Below, piece by piece: positions 50,355 through 59,530 of a DNA stretch of 64,000 nucleotides. The translations under genes were made by a program, and so were the position numbers. The stretch comes from CAZJVD01 sp964549505 (GTDB lineage: Bacteria > Bdellovibrionota > UBA1018 > CAZJVD01). The notes beneath the pieces were generated by a model, which was not told where the DNA came from, made no database searches, and worked only from the letters and a program-made list of their open reading frames with translations. Each line of letters opens with the position of its first letter. The stretch's first letter is position 1. The stretch spans positions 124,001-188,000 of the forward strand of contig CAZJVD010000001.1 in the NCBI GenBank assembly GCA_964549505.1, written 5' to 3'.

Positions 50355-51235
50355 TTACTCGGTTGGCGGAAGTCCCATCGACAGTTTGATCGCCAGGTAC
50401 TCGCTCGAAACACGTCCGTCATGCTGTCGAATCATCAGATCGGGTTCACTCCACGAACGCTGAACGTAGTCCCCTGGTAAGTCGCTCGTTTTCATCATCA
50501 TGAAAAGTTTGAGCAACGGCGCGTTTCCTTCTTTGAGCACAACCGCTCGACTCCGAACCACCACGAGGTCCGCCTCTCGAGCAGCCGTCAGCGCACGCCC
50601 ACGTTGAAACTCTGGGTCGTCTGGAAACACGCACACAAACACGCCGCCCGGTGCGAGCAGCTTCGCCGCCGTGATCGCATAATCGGCGATCGTCCCTCGG
50701 GTTTCAAAGCGGCATGCGTTCTTCTGGGGGTGATTGCCGGCCGATCCGGCGCCAACCGCAAAATACGGCGGCGTTCCGGTGATCAAGTCAAACGGCCCAT
50801 ACGTGTCCCAAACCGACTCGCGAAAGTCCTCGTGCCGTAGGGTGACACGATCCGAAAGGCCGTTGAACGCAACCGAACGCTTTGCGAGTTCGTAGCTTTC
50901 CGCTTGCGCCTCGACGGTCGTGACGTGCGCGCCTGCGAACTTCCATGCGAGAAAAAGTGCGACGGTTCCGATCCCGCTTCCAAGATCTAAGATTTTTCGA
51001 GGTGCCGGCGCGCTGATCGAAGCGTACCAAGCTGTCAGCACGTCATCCGTCGAATAGCGATGACCGTTTTTTAGCTGAAAAATTCGAAAATGCCCGCTGA
51101 GCGCGTCGAGCGACACACCTTCGGACACGGAGTCGGACACCAAGTCAGAAAGATCCGATTCCCCGAAACCCACTGGTCGCGGACCCGGAATGGCCCAGTC
51201 CTTAAAATAATCGCGGCGCGGCTCGCTCACCAGAC

Positions 51236-51239
<4 letters not shown>
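50355..51239 (-). CDS. TrmN6-like tRNA/protein adenine N6-methyltransferase
   Basis: A 294-aa class I methyltransferase with the TrmN6 pattern: GHRYSTDDVLTAWYAS, motif I ILDLGSGIGTVALFLAW, VEAQAESYELAKRSVAFNGL and motif IV TGTPPYF. Motif IV has Thr where NPPY is usual. TrmN6 methylates N6 of A37 in tRNA-Val. About 45 N-terminal residues precede the conserved part. It overlaps the ABC-F gene stop by 4 bp, so both are co-transcribed, a common pairing for translation functions. Confidence 0.8.
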
Positions 51240-52861
<1,622 letters not shown>

Positions 52862-52948
52862 GGTTTGACCGGGCACTTTAGCGTGTCTTGAACGAAGTGT
52901 CGACGCATCTTGTTGAAAACATGAAAACGAACTAGAACGGAGGCTCGC

Positions 52949-54013
52949 ATGGAATTCGGCTTCGTTTTCACGGCTTGCCAAGTAGGTGCTGAAAAGGCCC
53001 TCAAAGAAGAGATCGCACGACTCAAGCCGGAGCTGCGTTTTGCGTTTTCGAAACCGGGATTTCTGACATTCAAGAACGTCGGACCGGAACCCCTCACGCT
53101 CGACTGGCAGCTGGAGTCTGTTTTTGCGCGTTCTTACGGCCTTTCGATCGGGAAAACGGCGCCCGAGACTACCGATGCGAACTCAAAGATCCTCGCGACC
53201 GCTCGCACCGTTGATAACGGCAAGCCGCTCCGACTGCACTTCTGGAAACGAGACGAGGTCACACCCCAGGACCGCAGAACGGCGAGCGAGGAACTTCCTC
53301 GTCCTCCCGATTTTCTGCTTAGCGCTGACATTTTCTCTCATCGTCAGCCCGCGATCGGCGATCTTGTTTTTGATTTGATGGTTCTCGACGAAGCGACCTG
53401 GTGGATGGGGGTTCACAAACATTCGATCACACACTCGCCTTTTCCAGGCGGCATCACACCCATTGTCATTCCAGAAAAATCGCCTTCACGTGCTTTTCTA
53501 AAGATCGAAGAATCGATCCTTTGGACAGGCGCGCCGGTACGCGCCGACGACGTCGTTGTTGAACTGGGCAGCGCACCCGGAGGAAGCACGTACGCACTTT
53601 TGGAACGCGGCTTGCGCGTGACCGGTATCGACCCGGCTGAGATGGACCCTTCTCTTGTCAACCATCCCCGCTTTCAACATATTCAGAGCCCCGTCGCAGA
53701 TGTCGGCCGTGGACTCTTGCCTCCGTCTATTCAATGGTTGGTTCTCGACATGAACGTAGCCCCTGGCGTTTCGCTCTACGCGATCGATCACTACGTTGCG
53801 CGAATGCAGGATTCCCTTCTGGGGGTACTCCTCACCGTTAAGCTCAACGAGTGGCGAATGGCTAAAGAAATTCCGTCCTTGCTCGCGCACGTCCGAGCGA
53901 TGGGCATCATCAATCCGAAGGCCAAACAGCTGGCGCATCACGGTCAAGAGATCCTGATCTACGGCCTCACCAAAATGGGCGAACGTCGCAAGCAGGCGCG
54001 CCGCTCTTCGTAG
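52949..54013 (+). CDS. RlmM-like 23S rRNA 2'-O-ribose methyltransferase
   Basis: A 354-aa protein with an N-terminal THUMP-like part (FVFTACQVGAEKALKEEIARLKPELRFAFSKPGFLTFK) and a C-terminal FtsJ-type methyltransferase: VELGSAPGGSTYALLERGLRVTGIDPAEMD, LDMNVAP and TVKLNEW supply the K-D-K elements. RlmM methylates C2498 of 23S rRNA. GGAGG lies about 6 nt before ATG. It is divergent from the ABC-F gene, with 87 bp between. Confidence 0.85.
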   Translation: MEFGFVFTACQVGAEKALKEEIARLKPELRFAFSKPGFLTFKNVGPEPLTLDWQLESVFARSYGLSIGKTAPETTDANSKILATARTVDNGKPLRLHFWKRDEVTPQDRRTASEELPRPPDFLLSADIFSHRQPAIGDLVFDLMVLDEATWWMGVHKHSITHSPFPGGITPIVIPEKSPSRAFLKIEESILWTGAPVRADDVVVELGSAPGGSTYALLERGLRVTGIDPAEMDPSLVNHPRFQHIQSPVADVGRGLLPPSIQWLVLDMNVAPGVSLYAIDHYVARMQDSLLGVLLTVKLNEWRMAKEIPSLLAHVRAMGIINPKAKQLAHHGQEILIYGLTKMGERRKQARRSS

Positions 54014-54078
54014 GGCCACGCAAAAAGGTCAAATCGGGGGTTCACGTTTCCATCCGACTCCTTTAGTATTGCAGGTTC

Positions 54079-54438
54079 ATGGCAAGCGAATGGCGGAAGT
54101 GCACGACCTGCAAAGCATCGATTGGCTTCAAAGCACCGTATTGGATCTGCAACGTGACCACTTGTCAGAAAAAGCGCGCCGGTCTCGTTTTCTGTTCGTT
54201 GCGATGCTGGGACAGTCACGTACCCGTCCTTCGTCACAAGAATTCTTGGGCTGTTGAGATGACCGCACCGGGCGAAGACGCTTGGAAAAGAGTTTTAGCC
54301 GGCAGTTTGCGGGACATGACGTACCCTGCACGAGCCTCCGAAAACGAAGACCCGACCGAAGACGTGACAGGCCCGACTCCACGCCTGAATCCCGCCGCTG
54401 CTCGAAAGTTTATTCGACGGCGCACGGAGACATCTTGA
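54079..54438 (+). CDS. Small Cys/His zinc-binding protein
   Basis: A 119-aa protein. The first 52 residues carry C-x2-C (CTTC), C-x4-C (CNVTTC), FCSLRCWDSH and H, a treble-clef or HIT/MYND-like zinc site pattern that should bind two zinc ions. The second half is disordered with Pro, Asp and Glu and ends in a basic KFIRRRTETS. No known family assigned. It lies 65 bp after the rRNA methyltransferase gene and may be transcribed with it; it ends 4 bp before the convergent GNAT gene. Confidence 0.7.
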   Translation: MASEWRKCTTCKASIGFKAPYWICNVTTCQKKRAGLVFCSLRCWDSHVPVLRHKNSWAVEMTAPGEDAWKRVLAGSLRDMTYPARASENEDPTEDVTGPTPRLNPAAARKFIRRRTETS

Positions 54439-54441
54439 CTC

Positions 54442-55068
54442 TCAGTAGATCCACTTTCGGCCCAGAATCTGAATCCGACGCAGGCTGGGCATTCGCGAAA
54501 AGGAAGCTCGATCGATCGCGCGCACACTCGGATGATTGCTGGCATTCGCATAGATCAACGGCGCGCCCACACCACGCCGCTTGAGATCATCCACGATACG
54601 CGCGAGCATCTGCTTGTAGAGCCCTCTTCCCTGAAACGGTGCGAGTGTAAAACAGGGTCCGATGTACGGCCCTTCGCCAAGCTGAGCGAAAAGTGGATCG
54701 AAGGCTGCTGCAGCCGGCGATGGGTGCACCCAAGACGCGTGCGCGACCTCATCGCCATGAAAAAAGAGATAGAGAAGCGATCCCGAACGCAGACGCAACT
54801 CCACATGACGTCGGTCGGGCATAGCGGACATCTTTCGGCTCTGTTTTTCTAAGCGCTGAAAGTCCGCCAGACCCGTAACGATCTCAAAGGAGAAGTCACT
54901 CGGAAGTTCTTTCGTGCCGCCTGTCGATGAAACAGCCGTCGCCCTCCAAACAACAAACTGGTCCCAAGCAAACAGCCGACGACTCTTCTTTCGAAGACGG
55001 CGATAGACGTTTCGAAGGCCAGATCCAAACTCGGTTTTCAAAAACGCGGCTTTTACTCCTTCACACAT
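54442..55068 (-). CDS. GNAT-family acetyltransferase
   Basis: A 208-aa protein whose C-terminal part has the GNAT acetyl-CoA loop pattern APFQGRGLYKQMLARIVDDL and YANASNHPSVRAIDRASF. The N-terminal part includes FHGDEVAHASWVHP. It overlaps the DegT aminotransferase stop by 8 bp, so a role in N-acetylating the amino sugar made by that enzyme is likely but inferred. Convergent with the zinc-protein gene. Confidence 0.75.
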   Translation of the reverse strand: MCEGVKAAFLKTEFGSGLRNVYRRLRKKSRRLFAWDQFVVWRATAVSSTGGTKELPSDFSFEIVTGLADFQRLEKQSRKMSAMPDRRHVELRLRSGSLLYLFFHGDEVAHASWVHPSPAAAAFDPLFAQLGEGPYIGPCFTLAPFQGRGLYKQMLARIVDDLKRRGVGAPLIYANASNHPSVRAIDRASFSRMPSLRRIQILGRKWIY

Positions 55069-56266
55069 CTCTCAGATAGCTCCGCAGCCTTTCAAGGATC
55101 GCACTGAAGTTTGAACGATAATCATTTCGCAGAAAGATCTGTCGCGAAAAAACATCCTCCGAAACCGGTAGACTAGTTCGAGCCGAATCGCCCGTTGGCG
55201 GCCCTTGAAAACCAGCTCTTCGTAAAGACCGTCTGGCATCTTGCGAACGTAAGTGTGGGTACGAAGCATTCATCGCGTACCTGTAACGCGCGAACGGTAT
55301 TCCGCGCTCCTGACCGCCCTTTACAAAGGCCTCGAGCGACATCTTCGCGAGCACGCTCTTCGAAACCAAAAGTGGAACACCTTCGTAAAAACCGCCCCAC
55401 TCTCCCCCGTCCGTCTCCTGAACAATCCGAATCGCGGCACTCTCCGAAAAACCTGCCACGAGGCGCTGGTAGTTTTCACGTTTCTTAGCGTTGATCGCAT
55501 CGAGATACTCGAGATCCACAGAGGCGATGCCGGCACCGAGGGGATTCATTCGACGCTTGTATCCCCAACCGGTGTCGGTGATCGGCGTGTAACCGTAGTC
55601 GAGATTTGCCGTCCGGCCATAGTGTCCGAAAAGAAGCATCAGGTTGTGAAGCCGATCATCATCGGTAACGGCCATCCCACCTTCGCCGGCCGACACAGGT
55701 TTCGAACCCTGAAGACTAAAGCAACCGACCTCGCCGAACGAACCGACTCTTTTTCCTCGATACCGTGCTCCGTGGGCATGAGATCCATCCTCGATCAGGG
55801 CAAAACCATGTTTCGCCTTGAGAGCGAGCAAGCGATCCATGTCACAAGGGTTTCCCCACGGATGAAATATCAACACGTATCGTCCCTGAGAGGTGTGAAG
55901 CTTTCGTTCAAGATCTTCGGGATCAATGGTCAACCGTTTGGGATCAATATCGACGAAAACCGGTTCCGCCCCAAGCGTCAGAATGGGATCGATCGTGGCA
56001 TGAAACGTGTGCGAAGGAACCAGAACGCGCTCTCCGGATCCGACCCCACAGGCAAAAAGGGCCGCCTCAATCGCGGAGGTTCCGTTGCAGAACGTCAGAC
56101 CGTGTTTCCGTCCAACTAGACGGGCAAAATCTCTCTCAAGTTTCAACACCGATGGCGGATAGAATGTCAGTTCCCCGCGTGCCAAGATCCCGAGTGTTCG
56201 TCGAAGTTTTTTCACGCGAATGATGGCTTGCGTAACGCCGGGGTGCATCGGAAAGTTTCTATACAA
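55061..56266 (-). CDS. DegT/DnrJ/EryC1/StrS-family PLP aminotransferase
   Basis: A 401-aa sugar aminotransferase. Motifs: FCNGTSAIEAALFACGVG, EDGSHAHGARYRGKRVGSFG and the PLP Lys in FSLQGSKPVSAGEGGM (near 192). The Lys argues for aminotransfer; the RfbH dehydrases of this family have His there. It probably installs an amine on a keto nucleotide sugar. TTG start at 56266 is supported by GGAG 9 nt upstream; an ATG six codons later is the alternative. Start codons of this gene and the divergent radical SAM gene are only 31 bp apart. Confidence 0.9.
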   Translation of the reverse strand: MYRNFPMHPGVTQAIIRVKKLRRTLGILARGELTFYPPSVLKLERDFARLVGRKHGLTFCNGTSAIEAALFACGVGSGERVLVPSHTFHATIDPILTLGAEPVFVDIDPKRLTIDPEDLERKLHTSQGRYVLIFHPWGNPCDMDRLLALKAKHGFALIEDGSHAHGARYRGKRVGSFGEVGCFSLQGSKPVSAGEGGMAVTDDDRLHNLMLLFGHYGRTANLDYGYTPITDTGWGYKRRMNPLGAGIASVDLEYLDAINAKKRENYQRLVAGFSESAAIRIVQETDGGEWGGFYEGVPLLVSKSVLAKMSLEAFVKGGQERGIPFARYRYAMNASYPHLRSQDARRSLRRAGFQGPPTGDSARTSLPVSEDVFSRQIFLRNDYRSNFSAILERLRSYLRDV

Positions 56267-56297
56267 AATTTAACGACTCCGCTACAGTCCGCAATGA

Positions 56298-57467
56298 ATG
56301 AGGAGGGAAGTCAACCACCGCTCACGGCGCTCACCCTGGGGCGAAAAACTGATTCGTTTTCAGTCCCGAGTGGTGAAGTTCCTTCACCATGACCTCTCGC
56401 TGACCTGGAACTATTGGACGCGGCGCTCGGGCTACCGACGTCGGATGGCCGCCGTCCTTCCCCTTCCACGAAATCTTTACTTTGAAACCAGCAGCGTGTG
56501 CAACGCATCGTGTGTTTTCTGCCCCTATTCCGCAATGGAGCGAAAGAAGGGGACGCTTGGGTTCGATTTTTTCAAAAAGACATTGCTTGAATACATCGGC
56601 ACGGGTGGTCGATCGGTAGCTTTTACACCGATCGTCGGCGAGCCGCTCGTCAATCCAGCTTTTTTCGACATGCTTCAGTTCGCCACGGAACGTCCCGAAA
56701 TCGAGTTTATTGGTTTTGTTTCGAACGGCATTCTTCTGAACCCGGAAAAAGTCGACAAACTCCTTGAGCTCGAAGCAAAGAATATCTCGATCATCTTCAG
56801 CGTCGGGGGATTCGACCGCGAGACGTATGCCGCCATCATGGGAGTCGATAAGTACGAGATCGTGGAGCGCAACCTTAGGTACCTCATCAATACACTCGAG
56901 AAACGACGGAACGAGGGCCGTAACTCCAAGCTGCGGATCACGATCGGTATACGTTCGCCTTTTGACAAGACCGCGGGACCCTTCTTCGATTGGCTTCGAG
57001 ACCACTATGAGAGGGACTTGATTGATTTTGATTATGGTGATCGTCCAACGGGTTTCTTCGACAACTTTGGTGGTCGCATCTCATCGAAACAGCTCACGGA
57101 CGCAGGATTGACTCCGCGTCCTCCACCACGAAAAGTGGGCGCCTGTCAGTTTCTGTTCACAAAGCCGATCGTGTTGGCCGATGGCCGCGTGAATGGATGT
57201 TCGGAGCGGGATCTCGAAGCCGAGTTGATCATTGGCGATCTTAAGAAGAACACACTCAAAGAAGTGTTCTCAGGTGAAGAACGACGCAAGCTGATTGAAG
57301 CTCACGAGACCGGGAACTACCCAAGAGTGTGCAAGGATTGCACGCTGTACGTTTCAGTTTTCAGTCCACGTACTAATTTCCAATCACGAAATCTCAACTG
57401 GAAACCTGTCGTCAACAAAGCGCGAGTAAACTCGGACAAGGACTCCGTGCTCGGTACCGAGAACTGA
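56298..57467 (+). CDS. Radical SAM enzyme with SPASM-type C-terminus
   Basis: A 389-aa radical SAM protein. The 4Fe-4S/SAM site is CNASCVFC near 72-79 (C-x3-C-x2-C). The C-terminus has Cys residues typical of SPASM auxiliary clusters (GACQFLF, VNGCSERD, YPRVCKDCTLYV). The N-terminal 60 residues are very basic. Substrate unknown; the divergent DegT gene suggests a link to sugar or peptide modification. No clear ribosome binding site precedes the ATG. Confidence 0.85.
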   Translation: MRREVNHRSRRSPWGEKLIRFQSRVVKFLHHDLSLTWNYWTRRSGYRRRMAAVLPLPRNLYFETSSVCNASCVFCPYSAMERKKGTLGFDFFKKTLLEYIGTGGRSVAFTPIVGEPLVNPAFFDMLQFATERPEIEFIGFVSNGILLNPEKVDKLLELEAKNISIIFSVGGFDRETYAAIMGVDKYEIVERNLRYLINTLEKRRNEGRNSKLRITIGIRSPFDKTAGPFFDWLRDHYERDLIDFDYGDRPTGFFDNFGGRISSKQLTDAGLTPRPPPRKVGACQFLFTKPIVLADGRVNGCSERDLEAELIIGDLKKNTLKEVFSGEERRKLIEAHETGNYPRVCKDCTLYVSVFSPRTNFQSRNLNWKPVVNKARVNSDKDSVLGTEN

Positions 57468-57492
57468 GCCCCTGTCCGCGGTCATAACCAAA

Positions 57493-57690
57493 TCAGTTAT
57501 GTGACGTTGTTTCGTCGTGAGTTTCTTCGTGAGCGTCTTTCTTAGCTTCCTTTTTATGCTTCGCCTTGGAAGGCGCTTTTGCAGCTGTTTCTTTCGCTGT
57601 CTCCTCATGCTTTGCCTTGTGCTCATTGGCAAATGCGCTGACCGAAGCACTGACTGCGAACAAGAGAGCTAACGTTATTACTGGTTTCAT
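57493..57690 (-). CDS. Small exported Lys/His/Ala-rich protein
   Basis: A 65-aa protein: signal peptide 1-21 (VITLALLFAVSASVSAFA) and then a low-complexity, Lys, Glu, His and Ala-rich mature part of about 43 residues with four or more His. AAAGGGA precedes the ATG at good spacing. It may bind metal or cell-envelope polyanions; unknown. It is alone between oppositely oriented genes. Confidence 0.65.
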   Translation of the reverse strand: MKPVITLALLFAVSASVSAFANEHKAKHEETAKETAAKAPSKAKHKKEAKKDAHEETHDETTSHN

Positions 57691-57812
57691 GATTTTCCCT
57701 TTCGTTAGACCCTATCTTAACTGATTTCAGGGCTATGGCGGTGAGGCGAAAATAAAATTCACATCATTGTCGAAAGGGTTTGCGTCAAAGTAGCTATGCT
57801 AGACTGCGAACC

Positions 57813-58190
57813 ATGGCGAACCATACTCCCGAGAAGAAGCTTTCGATTTACTATGACGGCGCCTGCATCGTCTGCTCTCGGGAGATGACACACTATAAGA
57901 AGATCGACGCAGGTCAGTGCTTTCGATTCGTCGATATCGCGTCGCCAGAGTTTGATCCTGTCGCGGAGAAAATTGACCGCGAAGCGGCTGACCGGGCGCT
58001 CCATGTAAAGACCGAAGACGGCCGGGTCGTCACACGTGTGGCCGCCTTCGCCGAGATCTGGAAGCGACTACCAGGACATGGGTGGATGGCGCGTCTCGCG
58101 TCGTTTCGTGCCCTGCAGCCCGTCCTGAACTTCGGCTACGATGTTTTCGCGCGCCTGCGACGTCACTTACCCAAACGTAAAATGCCCTAG
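57813..58190 (+). CDS. DUF393 (DCC family) thiol-disulfide oxidoreductase-like protein
   Basis: A 125-aa DCC protein: IYYDGACIVCSREMTHY with the CxxC motif at about 22-25 and the family's later part GRVVTRVAAFAEIWKRLPG. The family is thioredoxin-like; a redox role is predicted but substrates are not known. ATG at 57813 is used because the conserved part starts shortly after it; a longer start at 57780 is unlikely. A single-gene unit. Confidence 0.87.
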   Translation: MANHTPEKKLSIYYDGACIVCSREMTHYKKIDAGQCFRFVDIASPEFDPVAEKIDREAADRALHVKTEDGRVVTRVAAFAEIWKRLPGHGWMARLASFRALQPVLNFGYDVFARLRRHLPKRKMP

Positions 58191-58197
58191 AGCCGCC

Positions 58198-58473
58198 CTA
58201 AGCTGCCGGTGGTGCGCCACTTGAGCTTCGCTTTCGAAAGAAAGCGAGCACGGCGATACCGAGAATGCCGCCGCCGAGAACGCCGAAAAACTGCGCATTT
58301 CGAAAGCGCGCCATCGCCCACTCGGTGGCCTCGCGACAACTCACGCCCATGTCTACAGGCGGATCAAAGTACCAAGCGATCCCACTCGGCGCGAGCCAGG
58401 TGGTCAGGGCGGCACCGATCACGATGCCCCAAACCGAAGCTGTTGCATAAAGCTTAAAAGAACTGCGATCCAT
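58198..58473 (-). CDS. Small two-pass membrane protein
   Basis: A 91-aa protein, not recognised. Membrane helices at about 9-28 and 60-79 with a loop containing one Cys and a conserved-looking AMARFRNAQFFG. The C-terminus is basic then Ala/Pro. GAGGG lies about 8 nt before the ATG at 58473, and the upstream extension would overlap the aldolase gene. It follows the threonine aldolase after 4 bp, so it is the last gene of that operon. Confidence 0.68.
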   Translation of the reverse strand: MDRSSFKLYATASVWGIVIGAALTTWLAPSGIAWYFDPPVDMGVSCREATEWAMARFRNAQFFGVLGGGILGIAVLAFFRKRSSSGAPPAA

Positions 58474-58477
58474 AGTT

Positions 58478-59530
58478 CTACCCTCTCTTTGTCTTTCGAA
58501 ATGTACTGACAAGATCGTCGACGGTCTCAAGCCGGGTCGAAAACGATGCCATTAAACGAAACTCTGAAACACGTTCACCGGGCCTCTCGGTCCACGTATA
58601 AAAGAAGTATTTTTTCTTCACACGCTCCGCCCATCGACGATCCATTCGGAAAAAGAGACCATTGACCTGCGTTTTCTGCGTGAACTGTATTCCGCCCACA
58701 TCCTCTAACTTGCGACGCAGGACTTTTGCCATCCCATTGGCATGCTCTGCCTGTTCTCGCCAAAAGTCGTCTTTAAAAAACTCAATGAACTGGGCCGAAA
58801 CGAATCGCATCTTCGAATACAGCTGCATCATCTGTTTGCGGCGAAACAGCAGATCGGCAGGAAGACGCGGGTTCAGGACGACCGTGCTCTCTCCCAACAT
58901 GAGACCATTCTTCGTTCCTCCCAACGATGCGACATCAACACCCGCACCGGTTGTAACGTCACCAAAGTCGCATCCGAGTGTCGCACACGCGTTCGAAAGA
59001 CGCGCGCCATCGAGATGCAGAAAGAGATCATGCTTCTTACAGAAACGGGATAACTCACGAACCTCTTTCGGCTCATAGACAGTGCCAAGCTCAGTCGATT
59101 GCGTGATCGAAACGACGCGATACTGTACATGATGCTCATCACCTTGGCGTCCGAGCTTCGATTCGAGCAACTCGGGGGTCAGCTTGCCATTCCGATGGGG
59201 AACAGGGGCCGTCTTAGAACCAAGGATCTTTTCGACAGCGCCACACTCGTCCTCAACAATATGCGCGCGCTCGGCACAGAGAATCGCCTCATGCGATTTT
59301 AACAACGTCGCTAGACCCAGAACGTTGGCACCCGTACCATTGAAAGCAAAAGCTACGCGCGCCTGCTTACCAAAGCTCTTTCGAAAAAGTTTTTCGGCCT
59401 CAAGCGTGATCGTGTCGTGGCCGTACGGTTTCTGGCCATGGTGGTTCGCGCGACGGATGGCCTCGAGAATTCGTGGATGAATCGCCGCAGTGTTATCACT
59501 CGCAAAGCTTGGATCAGCAGCATTTCTCAT
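58478..59530 (-). CDS. ltaE: Low-specificity L-threonine aldolase
   Basis: A 350-aa PLP enzyme splitting L-threonine to glycine and acetaldehyde. Motifs: FASDNTAAIHPRI, GTGANVLGLA, RAHIVEDECGA, LHLDGARLSNACA and PLP Lys in SLGGTKNGLML near 205. ATG at 59530 is chosen since GGAG lies 9 nt upstream and it overlaps the preceding gene's stop in ATGA. It follows a B12-dependent radical SAM gene. Acetaldehyde is a possible substrate for the microcompartment aldehyde dehydrogenase 33 kb away, which is speculation. Confidence 0.9.
   Translation of the reverse strand: MRNAADPSFASDNTAAIHPRILEAIRRANHHGQKPYGHDTITLEAEKLFRKSFGKQARVAFAFNGTGANVLGLATLLKSHEAILCAERAHIVEDECGAVEKILGSKTAPVPHRNGKLTPELLESKLGRQGDEHHVQYRVVSITQSTELGTVYEPKEVRELSRFCKKHDLFLHLDGARLSNACATLGCDFGDVTTGAGVDVASLGGTKNGLMLGESTVVLNPRLPADLLFRRKQMMQLYSKMRFVSAQFIEFFKDDFWREQAEHANGMAKVLRRKLEDVGGIQFTQKTQVNGLFFRMDRRWAERVKKKYFFYTWTERPGERVSEFRLMASFSTRLETVDDLVSTFRKTKRG

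Noticed and set aside
52862..52981. Longer start of the ABC-F gene
   Set aside because: The first ABC domain begins at the ATG at 52861 and the extension overlaps the divergent RlmM-like gene.
55061..56266. RfbH (3-dehydrase) identity for the DegT-family gene
   Set aside because: The PLP Lys is present (QGSKPVSAGEGG); RfbH-type enzymes carry His at this place.
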